From CBDFMG01 sp965221205 [NCBI: bacterium] (lineage in GTDB: Bacteria > SM23-31), in contig OZ244870.1 of the NCBI GenBank assembly GCA_965221205.1, positions 124,001 through 188,000 on the forward strand: 64,000 bases of DNA, read 5' to 3'. Positions 1-9,612 of this stretch are shown piece by piece. The translations under genes and the position numbers were made by a program. Within the stretch, counting starts at the first letter, position 1. The number at the start of each line of letters is the position of its first letter. Below the pieces are notes generated by a model. The model searched no databases and had not been told where the DNA came from. It was given only the letters and a program-made list of their open reading frames with translations.

Positions 1-615
1 AAAGACCAGGTCAGCAGAGGCCGGGAAATGCATTGGATCCGACTCGACCGCTATTTTACAGGTGATCCTGACGATCCTGAAATGGTGCATCAGCCTGTTA
101 CGTGTCAACACTGTGAAAATGCTCCTTGCGAGCAGGTGTGCCCTGTCGCTGCAACAGTACACGACAAAGAGGGTTTGAACCTACAAGTGTACAACAGATG
201 TATCGGGACGCGGTATTGTTCGAATAACTGTCCTTATAAGGTGCGGCGTTTTAATTTTTACAATTTTACGAATGAAACTCCTGAACTCGTCAAAATGGCA
301 CAGAATCCCGATGTAACGGTCCGGTCGCGCGGTGTCATGGAAAAATGTACCTTTTGTATTCAGCGGATCAACAGAGCACGTGCACAGTCAAAACTGGAAA
401 ATCGGAACATTCGGGAAGGAGATATCAAAACTGCCTGTCAGGAGACGTGTCCGGCAGAGGCAATTTATTTCGGAAATATAAATGATCCTGAGAGTCAGGT
501 GTCGAGGATCAAAGCCCAGAATCGAAATTATGCGCTTCTCGGCGAGCTGAATAATCAGCCGAGAAACACATATCTGGCGAAAATCAGAAATCCGCATCCC
601 GATCTAATTGGATGA
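1..615 (+). CDS. actB: Alternative complex III iron-sulfur subunit ActB, C-terminal part (5' truncated by window)
   Basis: The reading frame is open from the first base ([16 protein letters not shown]), so the ATG at 28 is internal and the gene starts outside the window. What is visible is the ferredoxin-like domain, with four Cys clusters: [30 protein letters not shown] and CQETCP. This matches the three [4Fe-4S] plus one [3Fe-4S] centres of ActB, in which this domain is fused behind a molybdopterin-oxidoreductase-like domain without cofactor. It acts on the periplasmic face, moving electrons from menaquinol oxidised in ActC/ActF towards c-type hemes. It is the first visible gene of the actBCDEF operon. 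Family assignment is firm because the order of the following genes is diagnostic. Confidence 0.93.
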   Translation, partial: KDQVSRGREMHWIRLDRYFTGDPDDPEMVHQPVTCQHCENAPCEQVCPVAATVHDKEGLNLQVYNRCIGTRYCSNNCPYKVRRFNFYNFTNETPELVKMAQNPDVTVRSRGVMEKCTFCIQRINRARAQSKLENRNIREGDIKTACQETCPAEAIYFGNINDPESQVSRIKAQNRNYALLGELNNQPRNTYLAKIRNPHPDLIG

Positions 616-700
616 GATATTTCTAATTTATTTGTTAAGAGAATACAGATCAAGAACAATACAAAAATTTATTTTAAATAACCGATTTAATCTATTATCT

Positions 701-2134
701 ATGGTTTCTGAGCAGGAACATTCGATTGTTAGAGAACCGGAGCTTATTACCGGTAATCCGACCTTCCACTCACTGACCGAAAAAATTAGCGGATTAACGG
801 AGAAGAAGACTCCAAGGCTGTGGTATCTTGCAATTACTTTTTCTTCTTCTGCAATGTTTATGCTTTTCGGATTGATCGGCTATCTCTTCTGGGAAGGTAT
901 CGGTATCTGGGGGCTTCAAGTTCCCGTTGGCTGGGGTTGGGCGATTGTCAATTTTGTGTTTTGGGTCGGTATCGGCCATGCCGGAACGCTGATTTCGGCT
1001 ATATTGTTTCTACTCAGGCAGCGGTGGCGGACGTCGATAAACCGGTTTGCCGAAGCCATGACAATATTTGCAGTCATTTGTGCTTTGATCTTTCCGGCTA
1101 TTCATGTCGGCAGGGTGTGGCTAGTCTATTGGATATTTCCGCTACCGAACCAGATGGCGATGTGGCCAAATTTCAGGAGCCCACTCGTTTGGGATGTGTT
1201 CGCAGTCGGAACCTATTTTATCATATCATTCATATTCTGGTATACCGGTCTCATTCCCGATTTGGCAACCTTGCGCGACCGGGCTAAATCAAGGACTAGA
1301 AAGATAGTATTCGGTATTTTGTCTATCGGGTGGCGCGGCGGCCAGCGGCAATGGCACCATTATGAGATGGCCTATCTTATTCTTGCCGGACTGTCGACAC
1401 CGCTTGTTCTTTCGGTGCACAGCGTCGTGAGTACCGACTTTGCAACAAGCCAGCTTCCGGGATGGCATACGACGATTTTTCCACCCTATTTTGTAGCAGG
1501 GGCTATTTTTTCAGGCTTTGCGATGGTAATGACACTCGCCATTATCAGCCGGAAGATTTTCAGTCTTGAGCATATTATTACCGTCAATCATTTTGAGAAG
1601 ATGAACAAAATAATACTCCTTACCAGTTGGGTTGTGGGATATTCATACTCTATCGAGATGTTCATTGCATGGTATAGCGGAAACATTTACGAGCAGTTTG
1701 CATTTTTCAACCGCGCATTCGGTCCCTATGCATGGGGGTACTGGATTATGGTTTCGTGCAATGTGCTTGTGCCGCAGATATACTGGTTTAGGAAGCTCCG
1801 CAGATCTATACCGGTCATGTTCGTCGCATCACTGCTTATTAATGTGGGAATGTGGTTTGAACGTTTTGTGATTGTTGTTTCATCGCTTGCCAATGATTTT
1901 CTCCCGGCCAACTGGCTCTATTTCAGACCCACGGTATTCGATGTCGGCATTTTTATCGGTTCATTCGGCCTTTTTCTGACGCTGTTCCTTCTGTTTTTAC
2001 GTTTCTTTCCGATGATCGCGATCTCAGAAGTCAAAGGTGTTTTGCCGCAGGCAAATCCTCATTTTTACCGTAACGGGAAACATGAGGATAACGACAGAAA
2101 AGATGCTCCACATGAAGGAGAACATTTTTCATGA
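701..2134 (+). CDS. actC: Alternative complex III quinone-binding membrane subunit ActC (NrfD/PsrC family)
   Basis: An NrfD/PsrC-like integral membrane protein of 477 aa with about ten hydrophobic helices, the usual size for ActC. It oxidises menaquinol and passes electrons to the ActB iron-sulfur chain. The frame stays open upstream to a TTG at 608, but that would add 31 residues overlapping the actB stop that do not look like an ActC N-terminus. The ATG at 701 ([16 protein letters not shown]) gives a normal start, although no strong Shine-Dalgarno precedes it. The C-terminus overlaps actD by ATGA, so translation is probably coupled. Conserved helix patches such as [17 protein letters not shown] and HSVVSTDFA are visible. 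Confidence 0.93.
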   Translation: MVSEQEHSIVREPELITGNPTFHSLTEKISGLTEKKTPRLWYLAITFSSSAMFMLFGLIGYLFWEGIGIWGLQVPVGWGWAIVNFVFWVGIGHAGTLISAILFLLRQRWRTSINRFAEAMTIFAVICALIFPAIHVGRVWLVYWIFPLPNQMAMWPNFRSPLVWDVFAVGTYFIISFIFWYTGLIPDLATLRDRAKSRTRKIVFGILSIGWRGGQRQWHHYEMAYLILAGLSTPLVLSVHSVVSTDFATSQLPGWHTTIFPPYFVAGAIFSGFAMVMTLAIISRKIFSLEHIITVNHFEKMNKIILLTSWVVGYSYSIEMFIAWYSGNIYEQFAFFNRAFGPYAWGYWIMVSCNVLVPQIYWFRKLRRSIPVMFVASLLINVGMWFERFVIVVSSLANDFLPANWLYFRPTVFDVGIFIGSFGLFLTLFLLFLRFFPMIAISEVKGVLPQANPHFYRNGKHEDNDRKDAPHEGEHFS

Positions 2135-2673
2135 GTACCAAAAAAGGGGAAATATACGGCATCATAGCCGAATTTGAGCATCCAGGCGCTCTTGTGGATG
2201 CGGGGAAGAAAATCCGGGAAGAAGGGTACACAAAATTTGACTGCCATTCCCCATTTCCGATACACGGTATGGAAAAGGCGATGGGAACTACGCATTCGCC
2301 ACTCGGTTATATTATTGCCGGTGTCGCATTTTTCGCAATGCTATTCGGGCTTGGCCTTCAGTGGTATGCCAATGCAATCACATATCCACTCGTTATTTCC
2401 GGCAAACCGTTCGTCAGTTACCAGACATATGTTCCTGTTGGATTCGGAATCACGGTACTTCTCTCAGGTATCTGTACCTTTATATTTATGCTTGCTTTGA
2501 ATGGTCTGCCGCGGCTGTTTCATCCGGTGTTTTTCTCTCAAAATTTTTCACGGGTAACCGATGATGGATTTTTTGTCAGTATCGAACACAAAGATTCCAA
2601 ATTCGATCCGGTCAGGACAAATGCGTTTCTCGAGTCGATCGGGGGTAGCAACATTGAATTATTGCAGGGATAA
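2131..2673 (+). CDS. actD: Alternative complex III membrane subunit ActD (DUF3341)
   Basis: 180 aa, DUF3341 family. The soluble N-terminal region contains the typical [17 protein letters not shown] stretch (about residues 37-53), followed by two transmembrane helices (about 60-80 and 105-125). ActD is a structural subunit of alternative complex III, placed beside ActC/ActF; no redox centre is visible. The start overlaps the actC stop by ATGA. The downstream actE start is 9 bases away. The length is normal for the family. Confidence 0.92.
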   Translation: MSTKKGEIYGIIAEFEHPGALVDAGKKIREEGYTKFDCHSPFPIHGMEKAMGTTHSPLGYIIAGVAFFAMLFGLGLQWYANAITYPLVISGKPFVSYQTYVPVGFGITVLLSGICTFIFMLALNGLPRLFHPVFFSQNFSRVTDDGFFVSIEHKDSKFDPVRTNAFLESIGGSNIELLQG

Positions 2674-2682
2674 GAGGGTAGT

Positions 2683-3336
2683 TTGATTAAAATCTACAAA
2701 CATATCGTTAAAATGGCAAAAACACTGCAACCAAAACAGATATTATTCATCTTTATCTGTGTAGGCAATATTGGATTGTCCGGCTGTTTTCAGGGACGAC
2801 CCTCCGAGCAGCCGCCGATTCATCTTAATCCGAATATGGATAATCAACCAAAATACAAGGCGCTTGGGGAAAGCAGTTTTTTTGAAGACAGATCAATTAT
2901 GCGGATGCCGGTTGTCGGTACAATTGCACGTGGTGACTTGAATGAAGATGCTGTTTATTACACCGGTAAAGATGCAAATGGCAACCTTGTTGAAACGACA
3001 CCTGTTCCTGTGACACAGTCACTCTTAGAGCGCGGCCGCGAGCGGTATGATATTTACTGTACACCGTGTCATTCACGTGTTGGTGATGGAACGGGAGTGA
3101 TTTCTCAATATAATTATGTGTCGCCGGGAAATCTTCATGAGGAGAGGCTTGTCCTCATACAGGACGGCCACATGTATGACGTTATTTCAAACGGGATCAG
3201 GAATATGCCTGCATACAAACACCAAATTCCTGTTGCAGACAGATGGGCTATTGTTGGATATATCCGGGCACTACAGCGGAGTCAGAATGCTTCACTAGAC
3301 GATATCCCCGAATCGGAACGAAATGAGATCCGGTAG
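2683..3336 (+). CDS. actE: Alternative complex III mono-heme cytochrome c lipoprotein ActE
   Basis: 217 aa from a TTG start at 2683, chosen because AGAGGG lies just upstream. An ATG at 2713 would also keep a signal sequence and the lipobox. The lipobox LSGC ends at Cys35, so the protein is predicted to be a lipoprotein on the outer face of the inner membrane. One heme c motif, CTPCH (126-130), lies inside YDIYCTPCHSRVGDG, with a candidate axial Met in GIRNMPAYKH. ActE takes electrons from ActB and can pass them to the c-heme on oxidase subunit II encoded downstream. It ends with a TAG stop, showing that TAG is a normal stop here. Confidence 0.93.
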   Translation: MIKIYKHIVKMAKTLQPKQILFIFICVGNIGLSGCFQGRPSEQPPIHLNPNMDNQPKYKALGESSFFEDRSIMRMPVVGTIARGDLNEDAVYYTGKDANGNLVETTPVPVTQSLLERGRERYDIYCTPCHSRVGDGTGVISQYNYVSPGNLHEERLVLIQDGHMYDVISNGIRNMPAYKHQIPVADRWAIVGYIRALQRSQNASLDDIPESERNEIR

Positions 3337-3351
3337 AGCGACAATACAATT

Positions 3352-4539
3352 ATGGAACTGAACGATACGACATATCAATTGAACAACTCCGGCAGTTTCG
3401 GAAAAATTGCATTGCTTACCGGTATTGCCGGTATAGCTGTGACATTTGCTGGCGGTTATCTGGAAGGTGATTTTATGCAGTTTTATTTTTCCTATCTTGC
3501 ATCGTTTGCTTTCTGGATTACTATTGCGCTCGGTGGACTCTTTTTCACAATGCTGCACCACCTGACCAATTCACTCTGGAGTATCGTTATTAGACGGATT
3601 GCAGAGTCAATCATGATATCACTGCCATTTTTCGCGGTGTTGTTTATTCCGATTGCGCTCGGCATTCACGACCTGTATCACTGGTCACACAGTGATGTTG
3701 TTGCAGCCGATGCAGTGCTCCAAAAAAAATCGGGGTATTTGAATATCACATTTTTTCTTATCCGCTCATTCATCCTCTATTTCGGTGTCTGGAGCTTTTT
3801 GTCATGGCGACTCCTTAAAATATCGCGTGAGCAGGATACGGGTTTTAAGGCACAGCAGGTTAAGACCTTGCGGATCATCAGTGCACCCGGCATGATTGCA
3901 TTTGCACTCACACTGACATTTTCGTCATTCGACTGGCTCATGTCGCTCGATCCACACTGGTTTTCCACCATTTTCGGTGTGTACGTGTTCAGTGGTAGCA
4001 CTCTTGCGTTTCTGGCGTTTATTACACTGGTCTGTATTGTCTTGCGGAAAAACGGAATTTTACAGAACACCATTACCGTTGAACATTTTCACGATCTTGG
4101 ACGTCTCCTCTTAACGTTTACAATATTTTGGGCTTACATTGCATTTTCCCAGTACTTTCTGATCTGGTACGCCAACATTCCAGAGGAAACGATTTGGTTT
4201 TTGAAACGGTGGGAAAGAGCATGGCAGCCGATTTCGATGATTATTGCTTTCGCATTTATTGTTCCTTTTACGACACTGCTGCTCCGGAAAACGAAGCGAA
4301 GCCTCGGATATATGACATTTATCTCAATCTATATACTTTTGTACCATTTTATCGATATGTACTGGATAATCATGCCGGTCCTTCATGAACAGGGCGCGGA
4401 TTTGTCATGGATGGATTTCACTGCATTTATCGGAATCGGCGGTCTGTTTCTCTCATATTTTTGGAATAGATTGAGTTCGGGTCCATTAGTTCCCGTGCAG
4501 GACCCACGGCTTGAAGAATCCATAGCAGTAGAACATTAA
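3352..4539 (+). CDS. actF: Alternative complex III membrane subunit ActF
   Basis: 395 aa with about ten hydrophobic helices, distantly related to ActC. Recognised by order (after actE) and by family-like segments such as SSFDWLMSLDPHWFSTIFG, HDLGRLLLTFTIFWAYIAFS and QYFLIWYANIPEETIWF. ActF is the second integral membrane half of the complex and has been proposed to take part in quinone chemistry or proton movement. The start is 15 bases after actE, and a 110-aa membrane protein gene follows 14 bases after its stop. Confidence 0.92.
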   Translation: MELNDTTYQLNNSGSFGKIALLTGIAGIAVTFAGGYLEGDFMQFYFSYLASFAFWITIALGGLFFTMLHHLTNSLWSIVIRRIAESIMISLPFFAVLFIPIALGIHDLYHWSHSDVVAADAVLQKKSGYLNITFFLIRSFILYFGVWSFLSWRLLKISREQDTGFKAQQVKTLRIISAPGMIAFALTLTFSSFDWLMSLDPHWFSTIFGVYVFSGSTLAFLAFITLVCIVLRKNGILQNTITVEHFHDLGRLLLTFTIFWAYIAFSQYFLIWYANIPEETIWFLKRWERAWQPISMIIAFAFIVPFTTLLLRKTKRSLGYMTFISIYILLYHFIDMYWIIMPVLHEQGADLSWMDFTAFIGIGGLFLSYFWNRLSSGPLVPVQDPRLEESIAVEH

Positions 4540-4553
4540 CCGGATAATAACGA

Positions 4554-4886
4554 ATGGCTGAACAGCGTCAAAACAAACGGAATATACATACCAGTGTCGG
4601 TTATGAGCAGCGGGATGTTGATATCAAAAAAGTGCTCTCTGCCGGGGGGATTATCTGCGGTATCCTGATTATATTGATTATATTATTGAACGAAATGTTC
4701 ATGGTGCTCAAGGAAGACATCTATTATCAGCATGTCCTCAGTCCAGAATCGGAACGGTTAATGCGGATTCATGCACGGGAGGATTCGGTATTGAATTCGT
4801 ATGGAATCATCGATGAAGGAGCGGGAAAATACTGGATTCCGATTGAACGGGCTATGGAATTAGTTGCCGGGGAAGCAGAAAAATGA
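4554..4886 (+). CDS. Small single-helix membrane protein of the act-cox cluster
   Basis: 110 aa: a charged N-terminus, one strong transmembrane helix (about 28-50, GGIICGILIILIILLNEMF) and a soluble C-terminal part containing YGIIDEGAGKYWIPIERAME. I know similar small proteins only as conserved members of act/cox clusters, without an assigned reaction. The position directly after actF and the ATGA overlap with the SCO gene suggest a small accessory subunit of complex III (an ActG/ActH-like role) or an oxidase assembly factor. That role is inferred from context. Not a fragment of a larger gene. Confidence 0.8.
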   Translation: MAEQRQNKRNIHTSVGYEQRDVDIKKVLSAGGIICGILIILIILLNEMFMVLKEDIYYQHVLSPESERLMRIHAREDSVLNSYGIIDEGAGKYWIPIERAMELVAGEAEK

Positions 4887-5755
4887 AACGCTCTCATAAA
4901 CATATTGTAACTGCTGCAATTTTGCTTGCGATTTTTTTGACTGATGGTTTAATTAATGCACAGGTGATCCTGGACCAGCCGCCGGAGTTGAGTGGAATCG
5001 ATGTTGAGGAGCATCTTGGAGACTATGTTCCGCTTGATCTGACGTTTACCGATGCATCTGGATCAGACGTGACATTGGGTGACTACTTCAACAAGGGCAA
5101 ACCGGTGTTTCTCGTGCTCGCATATTATGAATGCCCTATGCTTTGCACACTGGTTCTGAGTGCTGCGGCAAATGGCGCGATCCAGGTAACGAGTCTTGAT
5201 CCGGGTACCGATTACGAAATGGTTACGGTTAGTATAGATCCTGACGAGACTGCCGAGCTTGCCGCACAGAAACAGAGCAGATATATTAAGAGTCTCGGTT
5301 CAAAAGGAAGTGAAGGCAGCTGGCATTTTCTTGTAGGAAATGAAGAAAATATCAGGTCTATTGCCGATGTTGTCGGTTTCAAGTATTATTATGTACCGGA
5401 ACGGGATGAATATGCACATCCTGCGGTTGCGTTTATTCTGGCAGAGGACGGGAAAATTTCGCGCTATCTCTACGGACTTGATTTTAAACCGCGCGACCTG
5501 CTGCTCGGCCTGCTGGAGGCTGCCGAAGGGAAGATCGGTAATACGATCGATAAAATTATTTTGTACTGTTTTCACTACGACCCCGATGCAAAAGGATATG
5601 TGTTGTTCGCACAAAACGTAATGCGTGCCGGGGGTGTGCTGACCTTGATCGCACTGGCTCTGTTTTTGAGCAGTCTTTGGACAAAGGAGAAGTTCAGGAA
5701 ATCACGGGATGAGGTTGTCGCAAACATGGACATAAAGGAAAACGCAGAAGTGTGA
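4883..5755 (+). CDS. SCO1/SenC-family copper chaperone with C-terminal membrane anchor
   Basis: 290 aa thioredoxin-fold protein. It has a signal peptide (about 1-26), the copper/thiol motif YYECPMLC (Cys84, Cys88) and the third copper ligand His179 (EYAHPAV), then a C-terminal helix (about 250-268). SCO proteins deliver or reduce copper for the CuA centre of oxidase subunit II, encoded immediately downstream. It overlaps the 110-aa gene by ATGA. This is one of two SCO paralogues in the window; the other (10561-11148) is shorter and anchored by its N-terminus. Which one loads CuA and which acts as thiol reductase cannot be told from sequence. Confidence 0.9.
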   Translation: MKRSHKHIVTAAILLAIFLTDGLINAQVILDQPPELSGIDVEEHLGDYVPLDLTFTDASGSDVTLGDYFNKGKPVFLVLAYYECPMLCTLVLSAAANGAIQVTSLDPGTDYEMVTVSIDPDETAELAAQKQSRYIKSLGSKGSEGSWHFLVGNEENIRSIADVVGFKYYYVPERDEYAHPAVAFILAEDGKISRYLYGLDFKPRDLLLGLLEAAEGKIGNTIDKIILYCFHYDPDAKGYVLFAQNVMRAGGVLTLIALALFLSSLWTKEKFRKSRDEVVANMDIKENAEV

Positions 5756-5880
5756 GCTGACAGGCTTATATTCAGTTTATTTGTACTATAGATTTAAAAT
5801 CAGAGATTGATTTAATTATAATAATTATAGTTTTATTGATTTTCTTTATACCTGCTGTAATGTAGGGAGTTTGTAATATA
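5756..5880 (+). promoter_or_regulatory. AT-rich intergenic region likely holding the cox operon promoter
   Basis: 125 bases between the first SCO gene and coxB, very A/T-rich. A possible -35 TTGATT (5836-5841) and -10 TAATGT (5858-5863) are spaced by 16 bases, and a Shine-Dalgarno-like AGGGAG sits at 5863-5868 before the ATG at 5881. Neither promoter box is strong, so this is a weak call. It is the largest gap in the respiratory block and the natural place for a separate oxidase promoter. No hairpin terminator is visible. Confidence 0.3.
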
Positions 5881-6825
5881 ATGAATGATGCCGCTACAGT
5901 CTTGCTGCCTTCACAAAGTTCCACGATGGCGGGCGATATTGACACCCTGCTATATTTTCTCTATTATATGTCGGTGTTTTTTCTTGCACTAATCGTCGGA
6001 TTGATTGTTCTTTTTGTTATCAAATACCGCCGCAAAGGGAAACCGGGATTGACTTCTAGTATTTCCGGTAACAGAGCTCTGGAAGTACTGTGGACGGCTA
6101 TTCCGACGATACTCGTTTTGATAGTCTTCGGTTGGGGATTCAGAGATTTTCTCCGAATGCAGATTATCCCCCACGACGCCCTCGAAATACGAGTATCGGG
6201 AATAAAATGGTCGTGGAATATGGACTATGCCGAAGGAGCTAATAGTGTCAACGAACTTGTTGTTCCGGTGAATAGGCCGATCAAATTACTTATGTCATCA
6301 CGGGATGTAATCCACTCATTTTTCATTCCTGCTTTCAGAGTAAAAATGGATGTGCTCCCAAACCGTTACACGACGCTCTGGTTTGAGGCAAATGAGACAG
6401 GCGAATTTACCCTCTTTTGTGCAGAATTTTGCGGGCAGCAGCATTCTCTTATGAGAGGACTTGTGAAAGTGCTTTCAGAAGAGGATTATGCTCAATGGAT
6501 TCAGGAAAACTCAAATATTCTGGAAGGGCTTACTGCAGAAGAAGGCGGGGAGCTGCTCTTTAACAAGAATTTATGCTACACCTGTCACAGTAACGACGGC
6601 ACTGCGGGCAATGGTCCGACATGGCAGGGATTGTACGGAACAATCGAACAGTTGGCCGACGGCACCGAAGTATTAGTAGACGAAAACTATATCCGGGAAT
6701 CGATTCTTGAACCACAGGCAAAGGTAACGGCTGGTTATGAGCCGATTATGCCGACGTATCAGGGAATATTGCAGGAAGATCACATTGACGCTCTTATAGC
6801 GTACATTAAATCGCTGAGTAATTGA
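5881..6825 (+). CDS. ctaC: Cytochrome c oxidase subunit II with fused cytochrome c domain (caa3 type)
   Basis: 314 aa. Two transmembrane helices (about 22-48 and 68-90) are followed by the cupredoxin domain with CuA ligands His145 (DVIHSF), Cys180, Cys184, His188 and Met191 (CAEFCGQQHSLM). A C-terminal cytochrome c domain carries CYTCH (232-236) and a likely axial Met in PIMPTYQG. The fused heme makes this a caa3-type subunit II, which can take electrons directly from ActE without a soluble cytochrome. The ATG at 5881 is preceded by AGGGAG. It is the first gene of ctaCDEF, and subunit I follows after 9 bases. Confidence 0.96.
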   Translation: MNDAATVLLPSQSSTMAGDIDTLLYFLYYMSVFFLALIVGLIVLFVIKYRRKGKPGLTSSISGNRALEVLWTAIPTILVLIVFGWGFRDFLRMQIIPHDALEIRVSGIKWSWNMDYAEGANSVNELVVPVNRPIKLLMSSRDVIHSFFIPAFRVKMDVLPNRYTTLWFEANETGEFTLFCAEFCGQQHSLMRGLVKVLSEEDYAQWIQENSNILEGLTAEEGGELLFNKNLCYTCHSNDGTAGNGPTWQGLYGTIEQLADGTEVLVDENYIRESILEPQAKVTAGYEPIMPTYQGILQEDHIDALIAYIKSLSN

Positions 6826-6834
6826 GGTGTTGCA

Positions 6835-8445
6835 TTGAACACTATACCCGAACATAATTTTTTAACCGAAAAAAGAGGAATCACATCATGGCTGAAAACG
6901 GTCGACCACAAACGGATCGGCATAATGTATCTCGTGTCGATCACGTTAGCCTTTTTTGCTGCCGGAATTTTCGCTCTCCTTCTGAGACTGGAGTTGCTCT
7001 ATCCGGGTGAGGATTTTATTTCACCCGATACGTACAACCAGTTTTTTACTCTGCACGGGATTATGATGGTTTTCTTATTTATCATTCCGTCGATTCCTGC
7101 AGTGCTCGGTAATTTTGTTTTACCACTCCAGATTGGCGCAAAAGACGTTGCGTTTCCTCGCTTAAATCTTTTAAGCTGGTATCTCTACTGGGCAGGGGCA
7201 TTTCTTGCTGTCTATTCCATCATGTCGGGCGGTATCGATACAGGCTGGACTTTTTACGCACCGTACAGTACCGATATTAGCGGAGCAGTTATTCCGATGA
7301 CAATGGGAGCATTCATCATCGGATTTTCATCAATTTTAACCGGCCTGAACTTTATTGTTACGATACACAAAATGCGTGCGCCGGGCATGACCTGGTTCAA
7401 AATGCCGCTCTTCGTTTGGGGGCTGTATGCTACGGCATTACTGCAGGTGGTCGCAACTCCCGTTATTGGTATAACCCTTGTTTTGCTCGTGCTTGAACGT
7501 CTTCTTGGTGTCGGAATTTTCGATCCGGCTATGGGCGGTGATCCAGTCTTGTTTCAGCATTTTTTCTGGTTCTATTCACATCCTGCGGTCTATATTATGA
7601 TTCTCCCGGGGATGGGGGTTATCAGCGAACTCATCACCGCATTCAGCCATAAAATGATTTTCGGTTACAAAGCGATCGCATATTCAAGTCTCGGTATTGC
7701 ATTCACGAGTTTTCTCGTGTGGGGTCACCACATGTTTACGAGCGGCCAGTCTGAATTTGCGACTATGATCTTTTCGTTTCTGACATTTGTGGTCAGCATT
7801 CCATCGGCTATTAAAATCTTTAACTGGGTAGCAACCTTTTATAAAGGATCAATATCGCTCGACACACCGATGCTGTACGCACTTTCATTTTTGATACTTT
7901 TTACAATCGGAGGATTAACTGGAATTTTTCTCGGTACGCTGTCGGTCGATATTTTTCTTCACGACACATATTTTGTCGTAGCCCATTTTCATTATGTCAT
8001 GATGGGCGGTACCGTTATGGCGTTTCTCGGTGGGCTCCATTACTGGTGGCCGAAAATCTGGGGGAGAATCTATAATGAGCGTCTCGGCCAAATCACCGCA
8101 GTTATTGTTTTTATCGGATTTAACATGACTTTTATATCTCAATTTTTAGTCGGCCTTCAGGGCATGCCGCGACGGTATCATACGTATCTGCCGGAGTTTC
8201 AGCGGATGCACGGTTTTTCATCGGTCGGTTCATTTATTCTCGGTGCAGGCCTTCTGATTGTAGCAATATACTTGCTTCATGCTGTTTTCAAAGGTAAGGC
8301 AGCCGGCAGTAATCCTTGGGGTGCATTAACACTCGAATGGCAAACAGCATCTCCACCGCCACTCCATAATTTTGAGGAACTACCGGTGGCAACACACGGA
8401 CCGTACGATTTCGATAAAGTTGAAGTAGAAAGTACACTCAGGTAA
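6835..8445 (+). CDS. ctaD: Cytochrome c oxidase subunit I, A2-type heme-copper oxidase
   Basis: 536 aa, about twelve helices. Metal ligands are all present: His74 (TLHGIMM) and His386 for heme a, His384 for heme a3 ([12 protein letters not shown]), and His249 with His298/His299 for CuB (WGHHMFTSG). Tyr253 follows His249 by four residues, as needed for the cross-linked His-Tyr pair. The helix VI motif is YSHPAVY (247-253) rather than the Glu-bearing motif of A1 enzymes. This is the known hallmark of A2 oxidases such as the Rhodothermus caa3 enzyme. Translation starts at a TTG at 6835 with GAGGTG upstream. It reduces O2 to water and pumps protons. Confidence 0.97.
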   Translation: MNTIPEHNFLTEKRGITSWLKTVDHKRIGIMYLVSITLAFFAAGIFALLLRLELLYPGEDFISPDTYNQFFTLHGIMMVFLFIIPSIPAVLGNFVLPLQIGAKDVAFPRLNLLSWYLYWAGAFLAVYSIMSGGIDTGWTFYAPYSTDISGAVIPMTMGAFIIGFSSILTGLNFIVTIHKMRAPGMTWFKMPLFVWGLYATALLQVVATPVIGITLVLLVLERLLGVGIFDPAMGGDPVLFQHFFWFYSHPAVYIMILPGMGVISELITAFSHKMIFGYKAIAYSSLGIAFTSFLVWGHHMFTSGQSEFATMIFSFLTFVVSIPSAIKIFNWVATFYKGSISLDTPMLYALSFLILFTIGGLTGIFLGTLSVDIFLHDTYFVVAHFHYVMMGGTVMAFLGGLHYWWPKIWGRIYNERLGQITAVIVFIGFNMTFISQFLVGLQGMPRRYHTYLPEFQRMHGFSSVGSFILGAGLLIVAIYLLHAVFKGKAAGSNPWGALTLEWQTASPPPLHNFEELPVATHGPYDFDKVEVESTLR

Positions 8446-8449
8446 TTCT

Positions 8450-9100
8450 ATGGAATCACAGCACACAGACCATCCTAAATTTCTTCAGCACCATTTTCAT
8501 GATGCACAGCAGCAGCATGAATCCGCTAAGCTCGGAATGTGGTTATTTTTATTGACGGAAGTACTCCTATTCGGCGGCCTTTTTCTGGCGTATGCTGTGT
8601 TTCGTGCCTGGAATCCTGAGATGTTTGCTGCTGCAAACGAAGAATTGAGCGTTCCTTTGGGTTCTCTGAACACTATTATTCTCATTGCGAGCTCACTGAC
8701 TATGGCATTTGCCATCAGAAGTGTGCAACTAAATAACAGCGCAGCAAGCATCAGATATCTTGTTATGACGATTCTGTTTGCTGCGGGATTTATGATCGTT
8801 AAATATATTGAGTACAGCCATAAATTTGAGGTAGGACAGCTTCCAGGAGAATACTATTTTTTTGAAGGGATTGAGGGTACAAATCCGCATATATTTTTCA
8901 GCCTTTATTTTATGATGACTGGTCTCCACGGCATTCATGTTCTGATAGGAATAGGGATCATTTCATGGATGATTCTGCGGGTAAAAAAAGGTGAGTTTTC
9001 AAGTGAATTTTATACTCCGCTTGAATTGACCGGCCTGTACTGGCATCTTGTTGATTTGATTTGGATTTATCTGTTCCCATTACTATACTTAATCGGTTAA
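8450..9100 (+). CDS. ctaE: Cytochrome c oxidase subunit III
   Basis: 216 aa with five to six helices. The fold is recognised by GMWLFLLTEVLLFGGLFLAY near the N-terminus, FSLYFMMTGLHGIHVLIG in the middle and LYWHLVDLIWIYLFPLLYL at the C-terminus, all typical of COX3. It begins 4 bases after subunit I and is followed after 4 bases by subunit IV. The protein is a structural subunit that stabilises proton uptake in the catalytic subunit; it has no metal centre. The His-rich N-terminal tail is unremarkable. Confidence 0.95.
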   Translation: MESQHTDHPKFLQHHFHDAQQQHESAKLGMWLFLLTEVLLFGGLFLAYAVFRAWNPEMFAAANEELSVPLGSLNTIILIASSLTMAFAIRSVQLNNSAASIRYLVMTILFAAGFMIVKYIEYSHKFEVGQLPGEYYFFEGIEGTNPHIFFSLYFMMTGLHGIHVLIGIGIISWMILRVKKGEFSSEFYTPLELTGLYWHLVDLIWIYLFPLLYLIG

Positions 9101-9104
9101 GACT

Positions 9105-9491
9105 ATGAGCAAACAGGGACAACATGTAATTCCACTCGGTGTTTACCTCGGTATCGGGGGTACACTTTTAGTGATGACAATAGTCACAATTGCTGTGTCG
9201 TATGTTGAACTTGGATTTTTGAATATTGTTGTCGCGCTTGCAATTGTCTCGACCAAGGCACTGCTCGTAGCGTTTTTCTTTATGCATCTTTACTACGACA
9301 ATAAATTGTATTTCTTCATCTTTGCCTCTTCCTTGTTTTTCTTGACAGTTCTCATCTCTATTACAATGTTCGATACGCTTTGCCGGGGCGATATCTATAA
9401 TTACCGGAGCAGTGCAATTCAACCTGATGCGAAAATATATACATTGCCTACAACCTCGACCGCTCCTGCAGATTCATCGAGGCCGCAATAA
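9105..9491 (+). CDS. ctaF: Cytochrome c oxidase subunit IV, caa3 type (CtaF/CoxD-like)
   Basis: 128 aa with three predicted transmembrane helices (about 10-32, 38-62, 68-90) and the family-typical STKALLVAFFFMHLYYDNKL. Prokaryotic subunit IV proteins are small stabilising subunits of caa3 and bo3 oxidases. The hydrophilic Ser/Thr/Pro-rich tail is an extension of low complexity. It is the last structural oxidase gene; a gap of 117 bases separates it from heme A synthase. Confidence 0.88.
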   Translation: MSKQGQHVIPLGVYLGIGGTLLVMTIVTIAVSYVELGFLNIVVALAIVSTKALLVAFFFMHLYYDNKLYFFIFASSLFFLTVLISITMFDTLCRGDIYNYRSSAIQPDAKIYTLPTTSTAPADSSRPQ

Positions 9492-9540
9492 AATAATCCG
9501 TTTTCGTAGTAAATTTGAATCATTTTTGTTGCTTCTTATT

Positions 9541-9612
9541 ATGTTTCTATATTACTTTTTTTCTTTATCAGCCATATATCTGATCCGAATCATAGACTGG
9601 AAACAACAGTGA
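9541..9612 (+). other. Possible 23-residue hydrophobic ORF coupled to ctaA
   Basis: In the gap between ctaF and ctaA, an ATG at 9541 opens a 23-codon frame encoding one hydrophobic helix followed by RIIDWKQQ. Its TGA overlaps the ctaA start (GTGATG). The helix-plus-charged-tail shape and the overlap are what a tiny membrane peptide or translational leader would show, but AT-rich DNA also produces hydrophobic frames by chance, and no Shine-Dalgarno is visible. Confidence 0.2.

Noticed and set aside
608-700. Longer actC start at TTG 608
   Set aside because: The extra 31 residues overlap the actB stop and are unlike an ActC N-terminus; the ATG at 701 gives the normal length.
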